From the NCBI RefSeq assembly GCF_014196845.1, contig NZ_JACIEM010000006.1:310001-374000 (forward strand): DNA of 64,000 bases, in the 5' to 3' direction. Numbering within the stretch: the first letter of the stretch is position 1; the number at the start of each line of letters is the position of its first letter. The notes beneath the pieces were generated by a model. That model was not told the DNA's origin. It worked only from the letters and a program-made list of their open reading frames with translations, and ran no database searches. Source of the DNA: Aurantimonas endophytica (GTDB lineage: Bacteria > Pseudomonadota > Alphaproteobacteria > Rhizobiales > Rhizobiaceae). Of the stretch, positions 37,272-46,834 are shown one piece after another. The translations under genes were made by a program, and so were the position numbers.

Positions 37272-38216
37272 GCCATGTACTCGTCGAGCCAGGCCAGCAT
37301 CGGCGCAGGACGGCGCTGGAACTCAAGATAACCGTCCCACCGCAGCGTCGTATCCTGGATCCAGTGCAGCTTCTTCTGCGCGATCGGAATGGCGTCGAAG
37401 GTCGCCTGCACGTCGGCCGGGGTGGTCAGCACGTCGTCGTGCACCTGATAGACGAAGGCCGGCGTCTTCACGCTCCGCGCCCAGAGATTGGGCGACATCT
37501 GGTCGAAGGTCACGCTGGCCACGAGCTGGATTTCGCGTTCGAGCTGATCGACCCGATCGGCCAGCCCCATCTGCTCCAGTTCGCGCGTCATTATCGAGCG
37601 GATCGAGAGCGGCTGGCAGAGCAGCAGGCAGCGCACGTCGTCGAAGTGCCGCGGTTGCGTGTGGATGGCGTAGAGGTTGGCGTTAGCGCCGTTGCACCGC
37701 GAGAACAGGCCGATGGCCATGTGCTTGAGGTCCTCGCGGCCACGGGCGTAAAGGAGCGAGCCGATGACGTCGCGCCCCTGGTGCCGCCCTCCGCTGTTCA
37801 GGCCGCCGTTCCCAATGCCGCTGAGGCCGAAATTGCGCTCGTCATAGGTGAGCACGTTGTATCCGGCCTCATGCAGGATGCGGTAGTCGGCGACGTAGTC
37901 GACCTCGAACGTATTGCCGCTCGCAGTCCCGAAGGACCGCCAAGGCTCCAGGTGCGTCGGGCACCCGTAGCGGTTGAACATCATGGGATGATTGGCGATC
38001 ACGAGGCGATCGGAGCCCGTGCAGGGGATGAACCACGCCTCCAGCGGCACGCCGTCCTGCGATGGAAAGGTCACGTCTTCATAGTCGAGGCCTTCGTCGG
38101 CAGGCGTGCGGAGCAGGCGAACGAAGCGGGTGACTCCATCCGCGCGCTATTGCTCCGAGACGCTCGCCGATCTGCTCCTCCGAGAGTGGCTGTTGTCGGT
38201 CCGTCCCGTCGGCCAT
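37268..38216 (-). pseudogene. Alpha/beta hydrolase, frameshifted near its N-terminus
   Basis: An alpha/beta-hydrolase-fold protein. The main frame (38074-37268, 268 aa) reads VTFPSQDGVPLEAWFIP, VLTYDERNFGLSG and, near the end, VYQVHDDVLTTPADVQ and WDGYLEFQ. The true start is probably ATG 38216 with a GGAG 6 bases upstream, beginning MADGTDRQQPLSEEQIGERL. That frame and the main frame are off by one base: removing one G from the run at about 38139-38147 would join ERLGAIAR to DGVTRFVRLLRTPADEGLD. So the gene carries a one-base insertion or a sequencing error. Downstream genes are the O-methyltransferase and NTF2-like protein. Confidence 0.75.
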
Positions 38217-38314
38217 GCGAAGCTCCATCCAGCGGTCGCGATGCAGCGACCTGTCTGGCGGGATTTCTACGCCACCCTTTTCATTCGCTGAATGACGATA
38301 TACGGCTAAACACC

Positions 38315-39265
38315 ATGCAAAAATCAAATGAACCTGGCATCGGTCATATCGACCTGCGCGCGTTGCGCTTCCTTATGGAGGTGCTGACGCGCCGCAGCGT
38401 CACCCGCGCCGGCGAAGCGATGGGATTGAGCCAGCCGGCCGCCAGCCGACTGCTCGCCCAACTCCGGCACGCCCTGGGCGGAGATCCACTGCTCGTGCGG
38501 GCCGCAAACGCGGGTTATGTCCCGACGACACGTGCAACTGAACTGCTGCCTCGACTGAGGGATGCGATCGCGGCGACTGACCGGGTGTTTGCCCAGCCGG
38601 TTTTCGATCCGAGCACGTCCAGTCGGTCGTTCCGCGTCGCTACGACCGATTACGGTGCGGCGGTCGTCGTTCCGGCCCTGGTGCGCGCACTTCACACCGA
38701 AGCGCCCGGTACATCGCTCGAACTGTGTGCCTGGAGCGTTGATACGCTCGCCGATCTCGAGGAGGGGCGGGTGGATTTCGCCTTCTACACCGACGAGGCG
38801 CTACCATCGGGCTTTCATCATGCGTCGCTGTTCGAGGAAGGCTTCGCGTTCCTCCTGCGTCATGGTCATCCGATCCTCGCGTCACGCGACCCGTCCGGGC
38901 ACATCGCTCCGTCGATCCTCGCGGCCCTGCCTCGCGTGGCTTTGCTCTATCCCGATGGCACGGAAACGGGGGTGGATGACCCGCTCGCGGCCTATGGAAG
39001 GCCGCTCGGGCCCGGCGATCTACGGACGCCCCACTTCCTGTCTGCCCCCTTGTCCGTAAGCGGCTCGGACTTCGTCCTGTGCGTGCCCCGACGCATGGCC
39101 GAGCTGGTGGCCGCCCCGGGTGATCTGGTCGTTCTGGATTTTCCGGAGGCGGATCCGGTCACCTACTGCATGATCTGGCACGATCGAGCCGGGCTGGATG
39201 CGGGCTTGAACTGGGTACGCGAGCGACTGCTCGTGTGGGCCGCCACCAAAGGTCAGACATCGTAG
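38315..39265 (+). CDS. LysR-family transcriptional regulator
   Basis: A 316-aa regulator of the NodD/LinR-like branch. The helix-turn-helix is LRALRFLMEVLTRRSVTRAG, GLSQPAASRLLAQLRHALGG; the effector domain begins SRSFRVATTDYGAAVVVPAL. It is divergent to the hydrolase/O-methyltransferase/NTF2-like operon, 98 bases apart, and probably controls it. The effector is unknown. Confidence 0.88.
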   Translation: MQKSNEPGIGHIDLRALRFLMEVLTRRSVTRAGEAMGLSQPAASRLLAQLRHALGGDPLLVRAANAGYVPTTRATELLPRLRDAIAATDRVFAQPVFDPSTSSRSFRVATTDYGAAVVVPALVRALHTEAPGTSLELCAWSVDTLADLEEGRVDFAFYTDEALPSGFHHASLFEEGFAFLLRHGHPILASRDPSGHIAPSILAALPRVALLYPDGTETGVDDPLAAYGRPLGPGDLRTPHFLSAPLSVSGSDFVLCVPRRMAELVAAPGDLVVLDFPEADPVTYCMIWHDRAGLDAGLNWVRERLLVWAATKGQTS

Positions 39266-39473
39266 GGAAACAGGACGCTCTCGGCTGGACAACCAGGATG
39301 CCGGGAGCGCAGCTGACATCAAATGGGGCTCGGAAGGACTTCTGCCTGAGGACGTTGAGGTGCCCCGTAAAGTCATTGCTGCCCTACGGCTCAAGCTGGA
39401 AGGCGGCGCTGCCGACGCCTGAGCCCTCAGGTGCCGTTGCAACCGGATTTGTGGTCGCTCCGAGACGAAGACG

Positions 39474-40328
39474 TTATTGCGCCAGGCGCCCTCGCGCGGT
39501 CATACCCCGGCCACCACCGACCTCCGTTACAGCTACGTGTGGCAGTCTTTGCACGAACTCGTCGATCATCGCGTTGAACCGGACAGGGTTGTCGACAAAA
39601 ACTGCGTGACCCGCGGCATCGAAGCGCTCCATCTGGATACGTTCGCCCAGCTGCGACTTCAAATAATCCGCCCCTTGCTGCAAGAGCTCCTGGTAGGCGA
39701 ACAGAAGCGGGCGAGACAGACGCGAAAAAGCGCCTGAGAAGTCGTTGCTAACCAGCATGTTGTGCATCAATGCTATTGCGGCATCCGTAGGGGTCTTGTC
39801 TGTGCCACGCTTGACGGATTCGAGATAAGTCTCGGATTGCGGCGTCTTGTACCAGACGGAGAGGAATTCCTCGATCGCCTGCTTCCGATTCCGCTGCAGG
39901 AGATTGGTGAAGTAGGCGAGGATGGGAACCACGTTCGGGTTCGCTTCAGGTGGCAGGAGCCCGTCCACCATGACGATGCCGCCGAGCTCTTCGTCGCCGA
40001 AGAGTTCGACGTATCGCATGAGCTCGCCGCATGCCATCGACCAGCCGACCATCACAGGGCGATTCAGCTCCAACGCGTCCACGACCTCCTTGTAGTCGCG
40101 GGCACGCGCCTCCGGCAGGTGGCCGAACGACGGCTTGTCACTGTCTCCCTGCGAGCGGGGATCGATCGCGATCACCCGATAAGATGTGGAGAGTCCTGCA
40201 ATTTGCGGCTCCCAAATCGCGGCTTCACTGAGCCAACCAGGAATAAGGACGATTGCTCTGCCTTCACCCGTATCGGTGTAGTGAATGTTCGTCCCATCAG
40301 AGGTCGTGACAATTCCGTGTTTTGTCAT
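39474..40328 (-). CDS. Alpha/beta hydrolase (haloperoxidase/lactonase-like)
   Basis: A 284-aa alpha/beta hydrolase. The oxyanion loop is AIVLIPGWLSEAAIW, the nucleophile elbow GWSMACG (Ser), the acid probably in the segment before ERIQMERF, and the His in DAAGHAVFVDNP. Such enzymes include non-haem haloperoxidase-like esterases and carboxylesterases; substrate unknown. Start is ATG 40328, or a GTG two codons earlier; the ribosome site is weak. It is divergent to an HxlR regulator 124 bases away. Confidence 0.85.
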   Translation of the reverse strand: MTKHGIVTTSDGTNIHYTDTGEGRAIVLIPGWLSEAAIWEPQIAGLSTSYRVIAIDPRSQGDSDKPSFGHLPEARARDYKEVVDALELNRPVMVGWSMACGELMRYVELFGDEELGGIVMVDGLLPPEANPNVVPILAYFTNLLQRNRKQAIEEFLSVWYKTPQSETYLESVKRGTDKTPTDAAIALMHNMLVSNDFSGAFSRLSRPLLFAYQELLQQGADYLKSQLGERIQMERFDAAGHAVFVDNPVRFNAMIDEFVQRLPHVAVTEVGGGRGMTARGRLAQ

Positions 40329-40452
40329 ATGCACGATTTCAATCCTTGCTCCACATCGCCAAGGACCAGTCTAGGTCTGCCAGGAAAACATGGGAATTAC
40401 GCACTTTTGAGTGCGCTGGTCGCTCAATGGCGACAGAAGGAAGGTGAACTGG

Positions 40453-40770
40453 ATGAGCGATCAGCTCGCTGGCCAAGATCAATGCGCGGAACGTCTCCGC
40501 GCCGCCATCCGCTGTATCGACGGCAAATGGAAGCTACCGATTCTGGCCAGTCTTCACCGAAACGGTACGCTGCGGTTTTCCGAGCTGGAGCGCGCGATAC
40601 CAGGGGTTACGCAGAAGATGCTGACGCAGCACCTCCGCGAACTGGAAGAGGATGGCATCGTGCACAGGATCGTCCACTCTCAAGTGCCTCCCAAGGTAGA
40701 ATACCTGCTTACCGGCAAGGGACTGGCACTCCAGCCGGTATTCGCATCGCTGCATGATTGGGTCGGCTGA
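40453..40770 (+). CDS. HxlR-family transcriptional regulator
   Basis: A 105-aa winged-helix protein: ERLRAAIRCIDGKWKLPILA, LRFSELERAIPGVTQKMLTQ, HLRELEEDGIVHRIVHSQVP and VEYLLTGKGLALQPVFASLH. This is the full HxlR domain and standard length. GAAGG lies 8 bases before ATG 40453; the frame begins earlier but no better start exists. It probably governs the divergent alpha/beta hydrolase. Confidence 0.88.
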   Translation: MSDQLAGQDQCAERLRAAIRCIDGKWKLPILASLHRNGTLRFSELERAIPGVTQKMLTQHLRELEEDGIVHRIVHSQVPPKVEYLLTGKGLALQPVFASLHDWVG

Positions 40771-41009
40771 GCGACTGGGAATGGCTTCGGCAAGCTTGGG
40801 CTTCTGGCTAATGAGCTTATGCTTCCCGCGCAGGAAAGGTTCGAGCCGGTCGAGGATGGGATCTGGCGTGCCGGATCTCTGCCGGTCATCCCCGGATCTC
40901 GGTTTCAATTCGGGTAGAGCGTGGTTTGCAGCCGGTCCTGTTTCCAGGCGACCAGTTCCATGAACTGTTGGTGCTTAGTGCCTGCAAGGACCCAAGCGGG
41001 CTCGGCCAC

Positions 41010-41972
41010 TCACGGATTGGGGGACGTGGTTTGAGACTGTCGGCCTCCACCGTTCCCCGTGCCGTTCGAGCCGGGATAAGCAACAAGCTTCATGAAATCG
41101 ATGAAGGCGCGTAGCGCCGCCGGCATCCGCGTTCGGCTGGAATAATAGAGGTGGAACCCCGGCAGCGGCTCGTCGTGACCCGCCAGAACCCGAACCAGTT
41201 CACCGCGTTCGAGATGGGGCGCGACGAAATCTTCGAGAAGGAAGGCGAGGCCCATTCCTTGAAGCGCACCCGCGATAAGGAGATCGGTATCGTTGGTGGT
41301 GAGAACGTTGCCGGTCATGACCGTCGCGGCGCGCCTGCCGTCCCCCGCGAAGCGCCACGGCAGAAGGGCGCCGCTTCCGCCCCAGCGGTAGCTGAGGCAG
41401 CGGTTACGGGAAAGGTCCTGCGGGGTCACCGGCGACGGGTGCGCGGCGAAATAGGCCGGTGAGCCGACCACGGCCGTACGAAGGTCCGGGGTGAGACGCA
41501 CCGCGAGCATGTCCCGGTGCACCTGGCCGCCGATACGCACGCCGGCGTCGAAGCCCTTCGCGACGATATCGGTGATTTCGTTGTCGATCACGAGGTCAAG
41601 TTCGACACCTGGAAAGGCGGCAGCGAAGGCACCAAGGCGCGGCATCACCACAAGCCGGGCCGCAATGCTCGGCAGGTTGATCCGCACGAGGCCTTTGGCT
41701 TGCGCCTGGAAGGCACCGGTCTCGCGGAGGGCCGCATCCATTTCCGCCAAGGTGGGCTCGATGCGCGCGTAGAGGCCCTGGCCCGCCTCCGTGGGCGCGA
41801 CGCTGCGCGTCGTTCGATTGAGCAGCCGGACGCCCAGCCGCTCCTCCAGCGACCGAATGGTGCGGCTGAGGGCCGAGGGCGATAGGCCGAGCCGTTTGGC
41901 GGCGCGGCGAAAGCTCCGCTCCTCTGCCACCAGCGAGAAGGCGCGCAGCTCGGCGAACTCGACGGGCGTCAT
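41010..41972 (-). CDS. LysR-family transcriptional regulator
   Basis: A 320-aa LysR protein of the CrgA-like group. Helix-turn-helix ELRAFSLVAEERSFRRAAKR, LSPSALSRTIRSLEERLGVR and then LLNRTTRSVAPTEAG are clear; the effector domain holds DAGVRIGGQVHRDMLAVRL. GGAAG lies 7 bases before ATG 41972. It is divergent to the quinone-oxidoreductase-like gene, 137 bases apart, its likely target; LysR proteins of this group often pair with such oxidoreductases. Confidence 0.9.
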   Translation of the reverse strand: MTPVEFAELRAFSLVAEERSFRRAAKRLGLSPSALSRTIRSLEERLGVRLLNRTTRSVAPTEAGQGLYARIEPTLAEMDAALRETGAFQAQAKGLVRINLPSIAARLVVMPRLGAFAAAFPGVELDLVIDNEITDIVAKGFDAGVRIGGQVHRDMLAVRLTPDLRTAVVGSPAYFAAHPSPVTPQDLSRNRCLSYRWGGSGALLPWRFAGDGRRAATVMTGNVLTTNDTDLLIAGALQGMGLAFLLEDFVAPHLERGELVRVLAGHDEPLPGFHLYYSSRTRMPAALRAFIDFMKLVAYPGSNGTGNGGGRQSQTTSPNP

Positions 41973-42109
41973 TGTACACTTCCAGCGCAACGAATGATGT
42001 CGGATAAACACCATTCTCTCCTACAATGCCAGGGCGCACATTGCCCTCGACACCGGAGCGCACCGATCGATCGGGCGGCCTCCGGCTCCGGCAAGAGAGG
42101 CTATGAGCG

Positions 42110-43132
42110 ATGACCAACATGCGGCGCTGGGAGATCGATGCGATCGGGCTCGACCACCTGCAACTGCGCGACCGTCCGATGCCGACCCCCGGCAAGGGGG
42201 AGATCCTGGTACGGGCGGCGGCCGTGGCGCTGAACTACCGTGACAAGATGGTGGTGGAGAGCGGCCGCGGTCTGCCGCTTCGGTTCCCCTTCACGCCGGG
42301 TTCAGATCTTGCCGGTGAAGTCGTCGCCCTCGGCGAGGGAACCAGCCGCTTCGCCGTCGGCGAATGGGTCGTGTCAACGCCGACGCCGGACTGGATCGAC
42401 GGCCTTCGTCCCGGCACCGCCCGCACTCCCGCCTACCAGACGCTCGGCGGGTATTACCCGGGTGTCCTCTCGGAATATGTCGCGATGCCGGAGCTGTGGT
42501 TCGTCAAGGCGCCGGCGATCCTCGAACCCTGGCAGGCGGCAACATTGCCGGTGGCGGGGCTGACAGCCTGGTCTGCGCTTGTGGAAAGCGCCGGAGTGCG
42601 CGCCGGCGACACCGTTCTCATCCCCAGCACCGGCGGCGTCGCGCTGTTTGGTCTTCAGATCGCCAAAGCGAGCGGTGCCGAGGTCATCGTCTGCGGCCAA
42701 CCCGCTAACGCGGCGCGGGTGCGCGCACTCGGCGCCGATCACTTCGTGGATACCGATGCGGAAGACTGGATGGAGGCGGTCTATCGGATCACCGGCGATC
42801 GCGGCGCCGACATCGTGCTGGAGGTGATCGGCGGGGCGCATCTCGGCAAATCCGTCGAACTCGCTGCCGTCGGCGGCCATGTCTGCCAGATCGGCGCTCT
42901 CGACGGCTTCGAGTTCAGTTCCCCTGCCATGCCCCTGATGCTGAAGAACATCACCATTCACGGCATCGGCACCGGCAGCCGCCGGGCGCTGGAGCGCCTG
43001 GTGCGGGCTGTCGACCGAGCCGGCGTCCGGCCGGTCGTGGATGCGCGCTATCCGCTCGCCGAATTGCCCGCCGCTTTCGAGCATCTCACGCGCGGTCCGT
43101 TCGGCAAGGTTGTGATCGACATGATGCAGTGA
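42110..43132 (+). CDS. MDR-superfamily zinc-type alcohol dehydrogenase/quinone oxidoreductase
   Basis: A 340-aa medium-chain dehydrogenase/reductase. The GroES-like domain reads EILVRAAAVALNYRDKMVVE and FPFTPGSDLAGEVVALGEGT; the cofactor domain has the Rossmann stretch VLIPSTGGVALFGLQIAKAS. No Cys/His set for the catalytic zinc is seen, so it belongs to the zinc-free NADPH:quinone oxidoreductase-like side. Start ATG 42110 follows GAGG at 12 bases. It is divergent to the CrgA-like LysR regulator. Confidence 0.86.
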   Translation: MTNMRRWEIDAIGLDHLQLRDRPMPTPGKGEILVRAAAVALNYRDKMVVESGRGLPLRFPFTPGSDLAGEVVALGEGTSRFAVGEWVVSTPTPDWIDGLRPGTARTPAYQTLGGYYPGVLSEYVAMPELWFVKAPAILEPWQAATLPVAGLTAWSALVESAGVRAGDTVLIPSTGGVALFGLQIAKASGAEVIVCGQPANAARVRALGADHFVDTDAEDWMEAVYRITGDRGADIVLEVIGGAHLGKSVELAAVGGHVCQIGALDGFEFSSPAMPLMLKNITIHGIGTGSRRALERLVRAVDRAGVRPVVDARYPLAELPAAFEHLTRGPFGKVVIDMMQ

Positions 43133-43421
43133 CGCAAGGCGCCACCGAAGCATCACCCGAACCTTCGAGAGCGTCCGGCTTTGAGACAACCCATCACTAC
43201 CGGGGAACGGCGGCTGTGGGGCGGAAGCTGAATCGCAGCTTTCGGACTGCGATGCCCGGAAGCCGACCGTCCGCTCCCGGCCCCGAGAGGGCTTTGCCAC
43301 ATGGCAGGAGCTGCCTCGGTATGATCACGTCGCCAGACACAGCGTTGTGGAACGCTTCAAATAGTAGAAAGCCGATCTTCATCTGCGCTTGCGAACCGGG
43401 TGGACAGGCAAGGCCACGGTT

Positions 43422-44480
43422 TCACGTCACACGCCCGCGAGCCGTGACATGCCAGACCTCGAGCGTATCGTTTGGCATGCGAACCTGAACAGCATCCATC
43501 ATGTTGGTGACAACACAAGCATGGTTGGGAATGATCTCCACCTTGTCGCCGACCTCGAGCGGAATGGCGTGCTTGCTGGTCAAGCGTCCGTGCTCCTCGG
43601 ACAGTTGATCGATGACCACCTCCGGCAGGCCCATCACCATGCCGTAGCCTTCAAGCCCGAGGAGGTCGGATGTCAGGACCTTGGTTCCTGCGTCGATGAT
43701 CGCCCGCTCGGGCGTCGGCTTCGACACCACGGTCGCGACGACCCGCAATGCGCAGTCCGCTTGGGTGGCCACATCGCGGGCCAGCAGCGAACGGTCGTTG
43801 TAGATATAGGTGCCGGGCCGGTACTCGGTGACGACGCCATCGGCACGCATCCGCCAAAGGTCGGGTGTGCCGCCGGACGAAACCACCGGCACCGCAAGGC
43901 CAGCGCCTTCGATCGCGGCCTTGGCCTCGGCGAGAAACGCGCTGGCGGCCGCCTGCCGGCCAGCCGCCGGATAGGTCATCAACCCGCCGAACACCAGGCC
44001 GGGAGCCGCGTCGATATGGCGTGCCAGAGCCGCGGCATCGCCCGGCGACTGGACGCCGCAGCGGCTCCCGCCCGTGTCGCACTCTACCAGCACCCGCAGC
44101 GGCGAAGGCTCGCCCGCAAAACCATCTGATAGCCCGTCCACCACCGCGCGACTGTCGGCAACAACGGAAAGGCGCACGCGCCGCGCGAGCGCCACCAGTC
44201 GCGCGAGCTTGGATCTGCCGAGGATCGGATAGGTCAGCAGCACATCCGCGATCGAAGGCGCTTCGTCCAGAAGCGCCTCGACCTCTCCGATCTTCTGGCA
44301 AGTGATGCCGACGGCGCCCGCGGCGATCTGCGCTTCGGCCAACCGCGCGAGCTTGTGGGTCTTGATGTGCGGGCGCACGGCCAGTCCTTGTGCCGCCAGA
44401 TGCGCCTGCGCGCGCTCGATGTTTCGAAGCGCGACCGCGAGATCGATCACGACCGCCGGGGTTTCGAACTCGCCTTCCAT
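43422..44480 (-). CDS. PLP-dependent D-threonine aldolase/D-serine dehydratase-like enzyme
   Basis: A 352-aa fold-type III (alanine-racemase-like) enzyme. The PLP lysine is in VRPHIKTHKLARLAEAQIAA; the barrel shows VECDTGGSRCGV and SSGGTPDLWRMRADGVVTEY; the C-terminal domain ends ALEVGDKVEIIPNHACVVTN-like with a His-x-Cys pair (PNHAC), the zinc/metal site of the DSD1 and D-threonine aldolase group. Such enzymes cleave D-threonine-type 3-hydroxy amino acids or dehydrate D-serine. GGAGGG lies 6 bases before ATG 44480. It is divergent to an amino-acid ABC transporter/RidA/IclR operon, and the set probably handles a D-3-hydroxy amino acid. Confidence 0.85.
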   Translation of the reverse strand: MEGEFETPAVVIDLAVALRNIERAQAHLAAQGLAVRPHIKTHKLARLAEAQIAAGAVGITCQKIGEVEALLDEAPSIADVLLTYPILGRSKLARLVALARRVRLSVVADSRAVVDGLSDGFAGEPSPLRVLVECDTGGSRCGVQSPGDAAALARHIDAAPGLVFGGLMTYPAAGRQAAASAFLAEAKAAIEGAGLAVPVVSSGGTPDLWRMRADGVVTEYRPGTYIYNDRSLLARDVATQADCALRVVATVVSKPTPERAIIDAGTKVLTSDLLGLEGYGMVMGLPEVVIDQLSEEHGRLTSKHAIPLEVGDKVEIIPNHACVVTNMMDAVQVRMPNDTLEVWHVTARGRVT

Positions 44481-44499
44481 GGTCCCTCCGAAATGCCTG

Positions 44500-44530
44500 T
44501 TGACAACGATCGAGGCATGGCGATTTATAA
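44500..44530 (+). promoter_or_regulatory. Candidate sigma70 promoter for the amino-acid ABC operon
   Basis: TTGACA (44500-44505) and TTATAA (44525-44530), spacer 19 bases (18 if the -10 is shifted by one). It lies in the 108-base space between the divergent PLP enzyme and binding-protein genes. A GTTGACAAC palindrome overlaps the -35 and could be an operator for the IclR protein. Confidence 0.4.
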
Positions 44531-44588
44531 GGCAATCCGCTGTCGCGGTCAAATGTACGTTGTAACAGACATATGGAAAGGTATGGCA

Positions 44589-45425
44589 ATGGATGTGAAG
44601 GCAGTAATGCTCGGGCTCTTGGCGACCGCGTCCGTCGCCGCTCTTCCCGGAGCCGCCTCGGCGGCCAAACTCGACGACGTTCTGGCGCGCGGCACCCTCG
44701 TGGTCGGCACCGGCTCGACCAACGCGCCCTGGCACTTCAAGGACGCCTCCGACACGCTGCAGGGCTTCGACGTCGACATGGCCAAGATCGTCGCCAAGGC
44801 GCTGTTCGGCGATCCCGAGCGGGTCGAGTTCGTCAACCAGTCTTCGGATGCGCGCATTCCCAACATCACCACCGGCAAGGTCGACATGACCTGCCAGTTC
44901 ATGACCGTGACCGGCGAGCGCGCGCAGCAGGTCAATTTCACCATTCCCTACTACCGCGAAGGTGTCGGCCTGCTGCTTCGCGAAGGCGGCGACTACGCCG
45001 ACTATGATGCGCTGAAGGAGGCCGGCTCCTCGGTGACGATCGCCGTGCTCCAGAACGTCTATGCCGAAGAGCTCGTCCACAAGGCGCTCCCCGAGGCGAG
45101 CGTCGATCAATACGAGTCGCAGGATCTTCTCTACCAGGCGCTGCAGTCGGGCCGCGCCGATGCCGCCGCGACCGACCAGTCGTCGATCGCCTGGTACGTC
45201 AAGCAGAACCCCGGCCAGTTCCGCGACGCCGGCTACGGCTGGAGCCCGCAATCCTATGCCTGCGCCGTCGCCAAGGGCGATCAGGACTGGCTGAACTTCG
45301 TCAACACCGCGCTTCACGAAGCCATGACGGGCGTCGAGTTCGACAGCTACGCCGCCTCCTTCAAGGAATGGTTCGGCGAGGACTTGTCGCCGCCTGCGAT
45401 CGGTTTCCCGGTCGAGTTCAAGTAG
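44589..45425 (+). CDS. Amino-acid ABC transporter substrate-binding protein
   Basis: A 278-aa family 3 binding protein with signal peptide (MLGLLATASVAALPGAASA-AK). It reads LDDVLARGTLVVGTGSTNAP, then DTLQGFDVDMAKIVAKALFG, TCQFMTVTGERAQQVNFTIP and LLYQALQSGRADAAATDQSS. The ligand is an amino acid or close analogue. GGAAAGG lies 6 bases before ATG 44589, preferred to ATG 44583. First gene of an operon with two permeases, ATPase, RidA and IclR. Confidence 0.92.
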   Translation: MDVKAVMLGLLATASVAALPGAASAAKLDDVLARGTLVVGTGSTNAPWHFKDASDTLQGFDVDMAKIVAKALFGDPERVEFVNQSSDARIPNITTGKVDMTCQFMTVTGERAQQVNFTIPYYREGVGLLLREGGDYADYDALKEAGSSVTIAVLQNVYAEELVHKALPEASVDQYESQDLLYQALQSGRADAAATDQSSIAWYVKQNPGQFRDAGYGWSPQSYACAVAKGDQDWLNFVNTALHEAMTGVEFDSYAASFKEWFGEDLSPPAIGFPVEFK

Positions 45426-45493
45426 GCGCCCGAACCGGCGGTCCGGCCTTCCCGTCGGACCGCCCCGATCCTCCCCGCCACGCGAGCGACCCG

Positions 45494-46156
45494 ATGGGAT
45501 ACACCCTGAATTTCGACGCCGTCTGGCGGAACTTCGACGACCTTCTCTGGGGGCTCGGCCTCAGCCTCTATCTCGCCGTCGTGGCGATCGGGATCGGCTG
45601 CGCGTTCGGTCTGGTTCTCGCATTCTGCCGGGTCGGCCCCATGCGGCTTCTGTCGATCCCCGCCAACGCCTACGTCACCCTCTTCCGGAACCTGCCGCTG
45701 CTGGTGATCGTCCTGTTTTCCTTCTTCGCGCTGCCCCAGCTCGGCCTGCGGCTGTCGAAGGAGAACTCCTTCGTGCTGGCGCTCGCCCTTTATTCGGCGG
45801 CCTATCTGGCCGAAGTGTTTCGCGGCGGCCTCCTCAGCGTGCCGAAGGGCCTGCGCGAGGCGGGGCTGGCCATTGGCTTGACGGAAGGGCAGATCCGGCG
45901 CCGCATCATCCTGCCCGTGATGTTCCGCGCCGTTCTGCCGGCGCTGGGCAGCACCTTCATCGGCCTGTTCAAGGACACCTCCCTCGCGGCCGCGATCGCC
46001 GTGCCCGAACTCACCTTCGAGGCGCGCAAGATCAACGTGGAGACCTTTCGCGTGGTCGAGACATGGATAGTCGCGAGCGCCCTTTACATCGCGACCTGCT
46101 CGATCCTCGCCGCCCTTCTGCGCCGCATCGAAGCGCGGCTCGCCACTTCGAGGTAA
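45494..46156 (+). CDS. Amino-acid ABC transporter permease (HisM/GlnP type)
   Basis: A 220-aa inner-membrane permease with about five helices, the block ANAYVTLFRNLPLLVIVLFS and the EAA loop GLREAGLAIGLTEGQIRRRI typical of the His/Glu/Gln/Arg family. Start ATG 45494 is 68 bases after the binding-protein stop. Forms a heterodimer with the next gene's product. Confidence 0.92.
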   Translation: MGYTLNFDAVWRNFDDLLWGLGLSLYLAVVAIGIGCAFGLVLAFCRVGPMRLLSIPANAYVTLFRNLPLLVIVLFSFFALPQLGLRLSKENSFVLALALYSAAYLAEVFRGGLLSVPKGLREAGLAIGLTEGQIRRRIILPVMFRAVLPALGSTFIGLFKDTSLAAAIAVPELTFEARKINVETFRVVETWIVASALYIATCSILAALLRRIEARLATSR

Positions 46157-46161
46157 GGCCT

Positions 46162-46824
46162 GTGAACGCACCTCCCACCTTCCTCGAGATCGTCTGGCTC
46201 GCCCGCTGGCCGCTGCTCTACGGCCTTGGAACCACCGTCGCGATCTCCTTTCTGGCCATTCTCGGCGGAACGGTGCTCGGCACCGTCCTCGGCTTGGCTC
46301 TTGCCTACGGCAACCGCATCGTGCGGTTTCTGGCGCGCATCTACACCGACGTGATCCGCGGTACGCCCGTTCTGGTGCTGATCCTCGCCAGCTTTTACAT
46401 TCTCGGCACCGTCGGGCTCGATCTGTCGGCTTTCCAGGCCGGGGTGCTCGCGCTGACCCTGTTCTGCGCCTCGCATGTCGGCGAGATCACGCGGGGCGCG
46501 CTGCAGGCCATTCACACCGGGCAGGGCGAAGCGGCCAAGGCGATCGGCCTCACCTTCGGGCAAAGCTTTCGCTATGTGCTGGGACCGCAGGCACTGCGGA
46601 TCGCTCTGCCGCCGCTCATCAACACGGCGGCCGAAATGGTGAAGGCTTCAACGCTTCTGTCGGTCATCGGCGTTGCTGAACTTCTCCTGCGCACGCAGGA
46701 GGTCATCAGCCGGGCCTTCCACAGCCTCGAGTTCTACCTTCTCGCCGGCCTTCTCTACTTCATCGTCAACTACGCCATCGAGCGGTTCGGCCGATATGTC
46801 GAGCGCCGCGTGAGCATTGCGTGA
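46162..46824 (+). CDS. Amino-acid ABC transporter permease
   Basis: A 220-aa permease. It shows [20 protein letters not shown], the block [20 protein letters not shown] and the EAA loop [20 protein letters not shown]. The start is GTG 46162 with GAGGTAAGG upstream; the frame is open earlier but overlaps the preceding gene. 5 bases separate it from the first permease. Confidence 0.92.
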   Translation: MNAPPTFLEIVWLARWPLLYGLGTTVAISFLAILGGTVLGTVLGLALAYGNRIVRFLARIYTDVIRGTPVLVLILASFYILGTVGLDLSAFQAGVLALTLFCASHVGEITRGALQAIHTGQGEAAKAIGLTFGQSFRYVLGPQALRIALPPLINTAAEMVKASTLLSVIGVAELLLRTQEVISRAFHSLEFYLLAGLLYFIVNYAIERFGRYVERRVSIA

Positions 46825-46834
46825 AAGCCCTCCC

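Noticed and set aside
39266-39473. Short plus-strand frame (VPRKVIAALRLKLEGG) between LysR and hydrolase genes
   Set aside because: No start, ribosome site or family; left as plain intergenic DNA.
40905-41009. Minus-strand peptide of 34 codons starting GTG and reading EPAWVLAGTKHQQFMELVAW
   Set aside because: Composition looks protein-like and it may be a remnant, but there is no ribosome site, family match or conserved context, so it is not called.
43133-43421. Possible small genes between the oxidoreductase and PLP enzyme genes
   Set aside because: Open frames are short, lack ribosome sites and match nothing; no terminator could be fixed with confidence.
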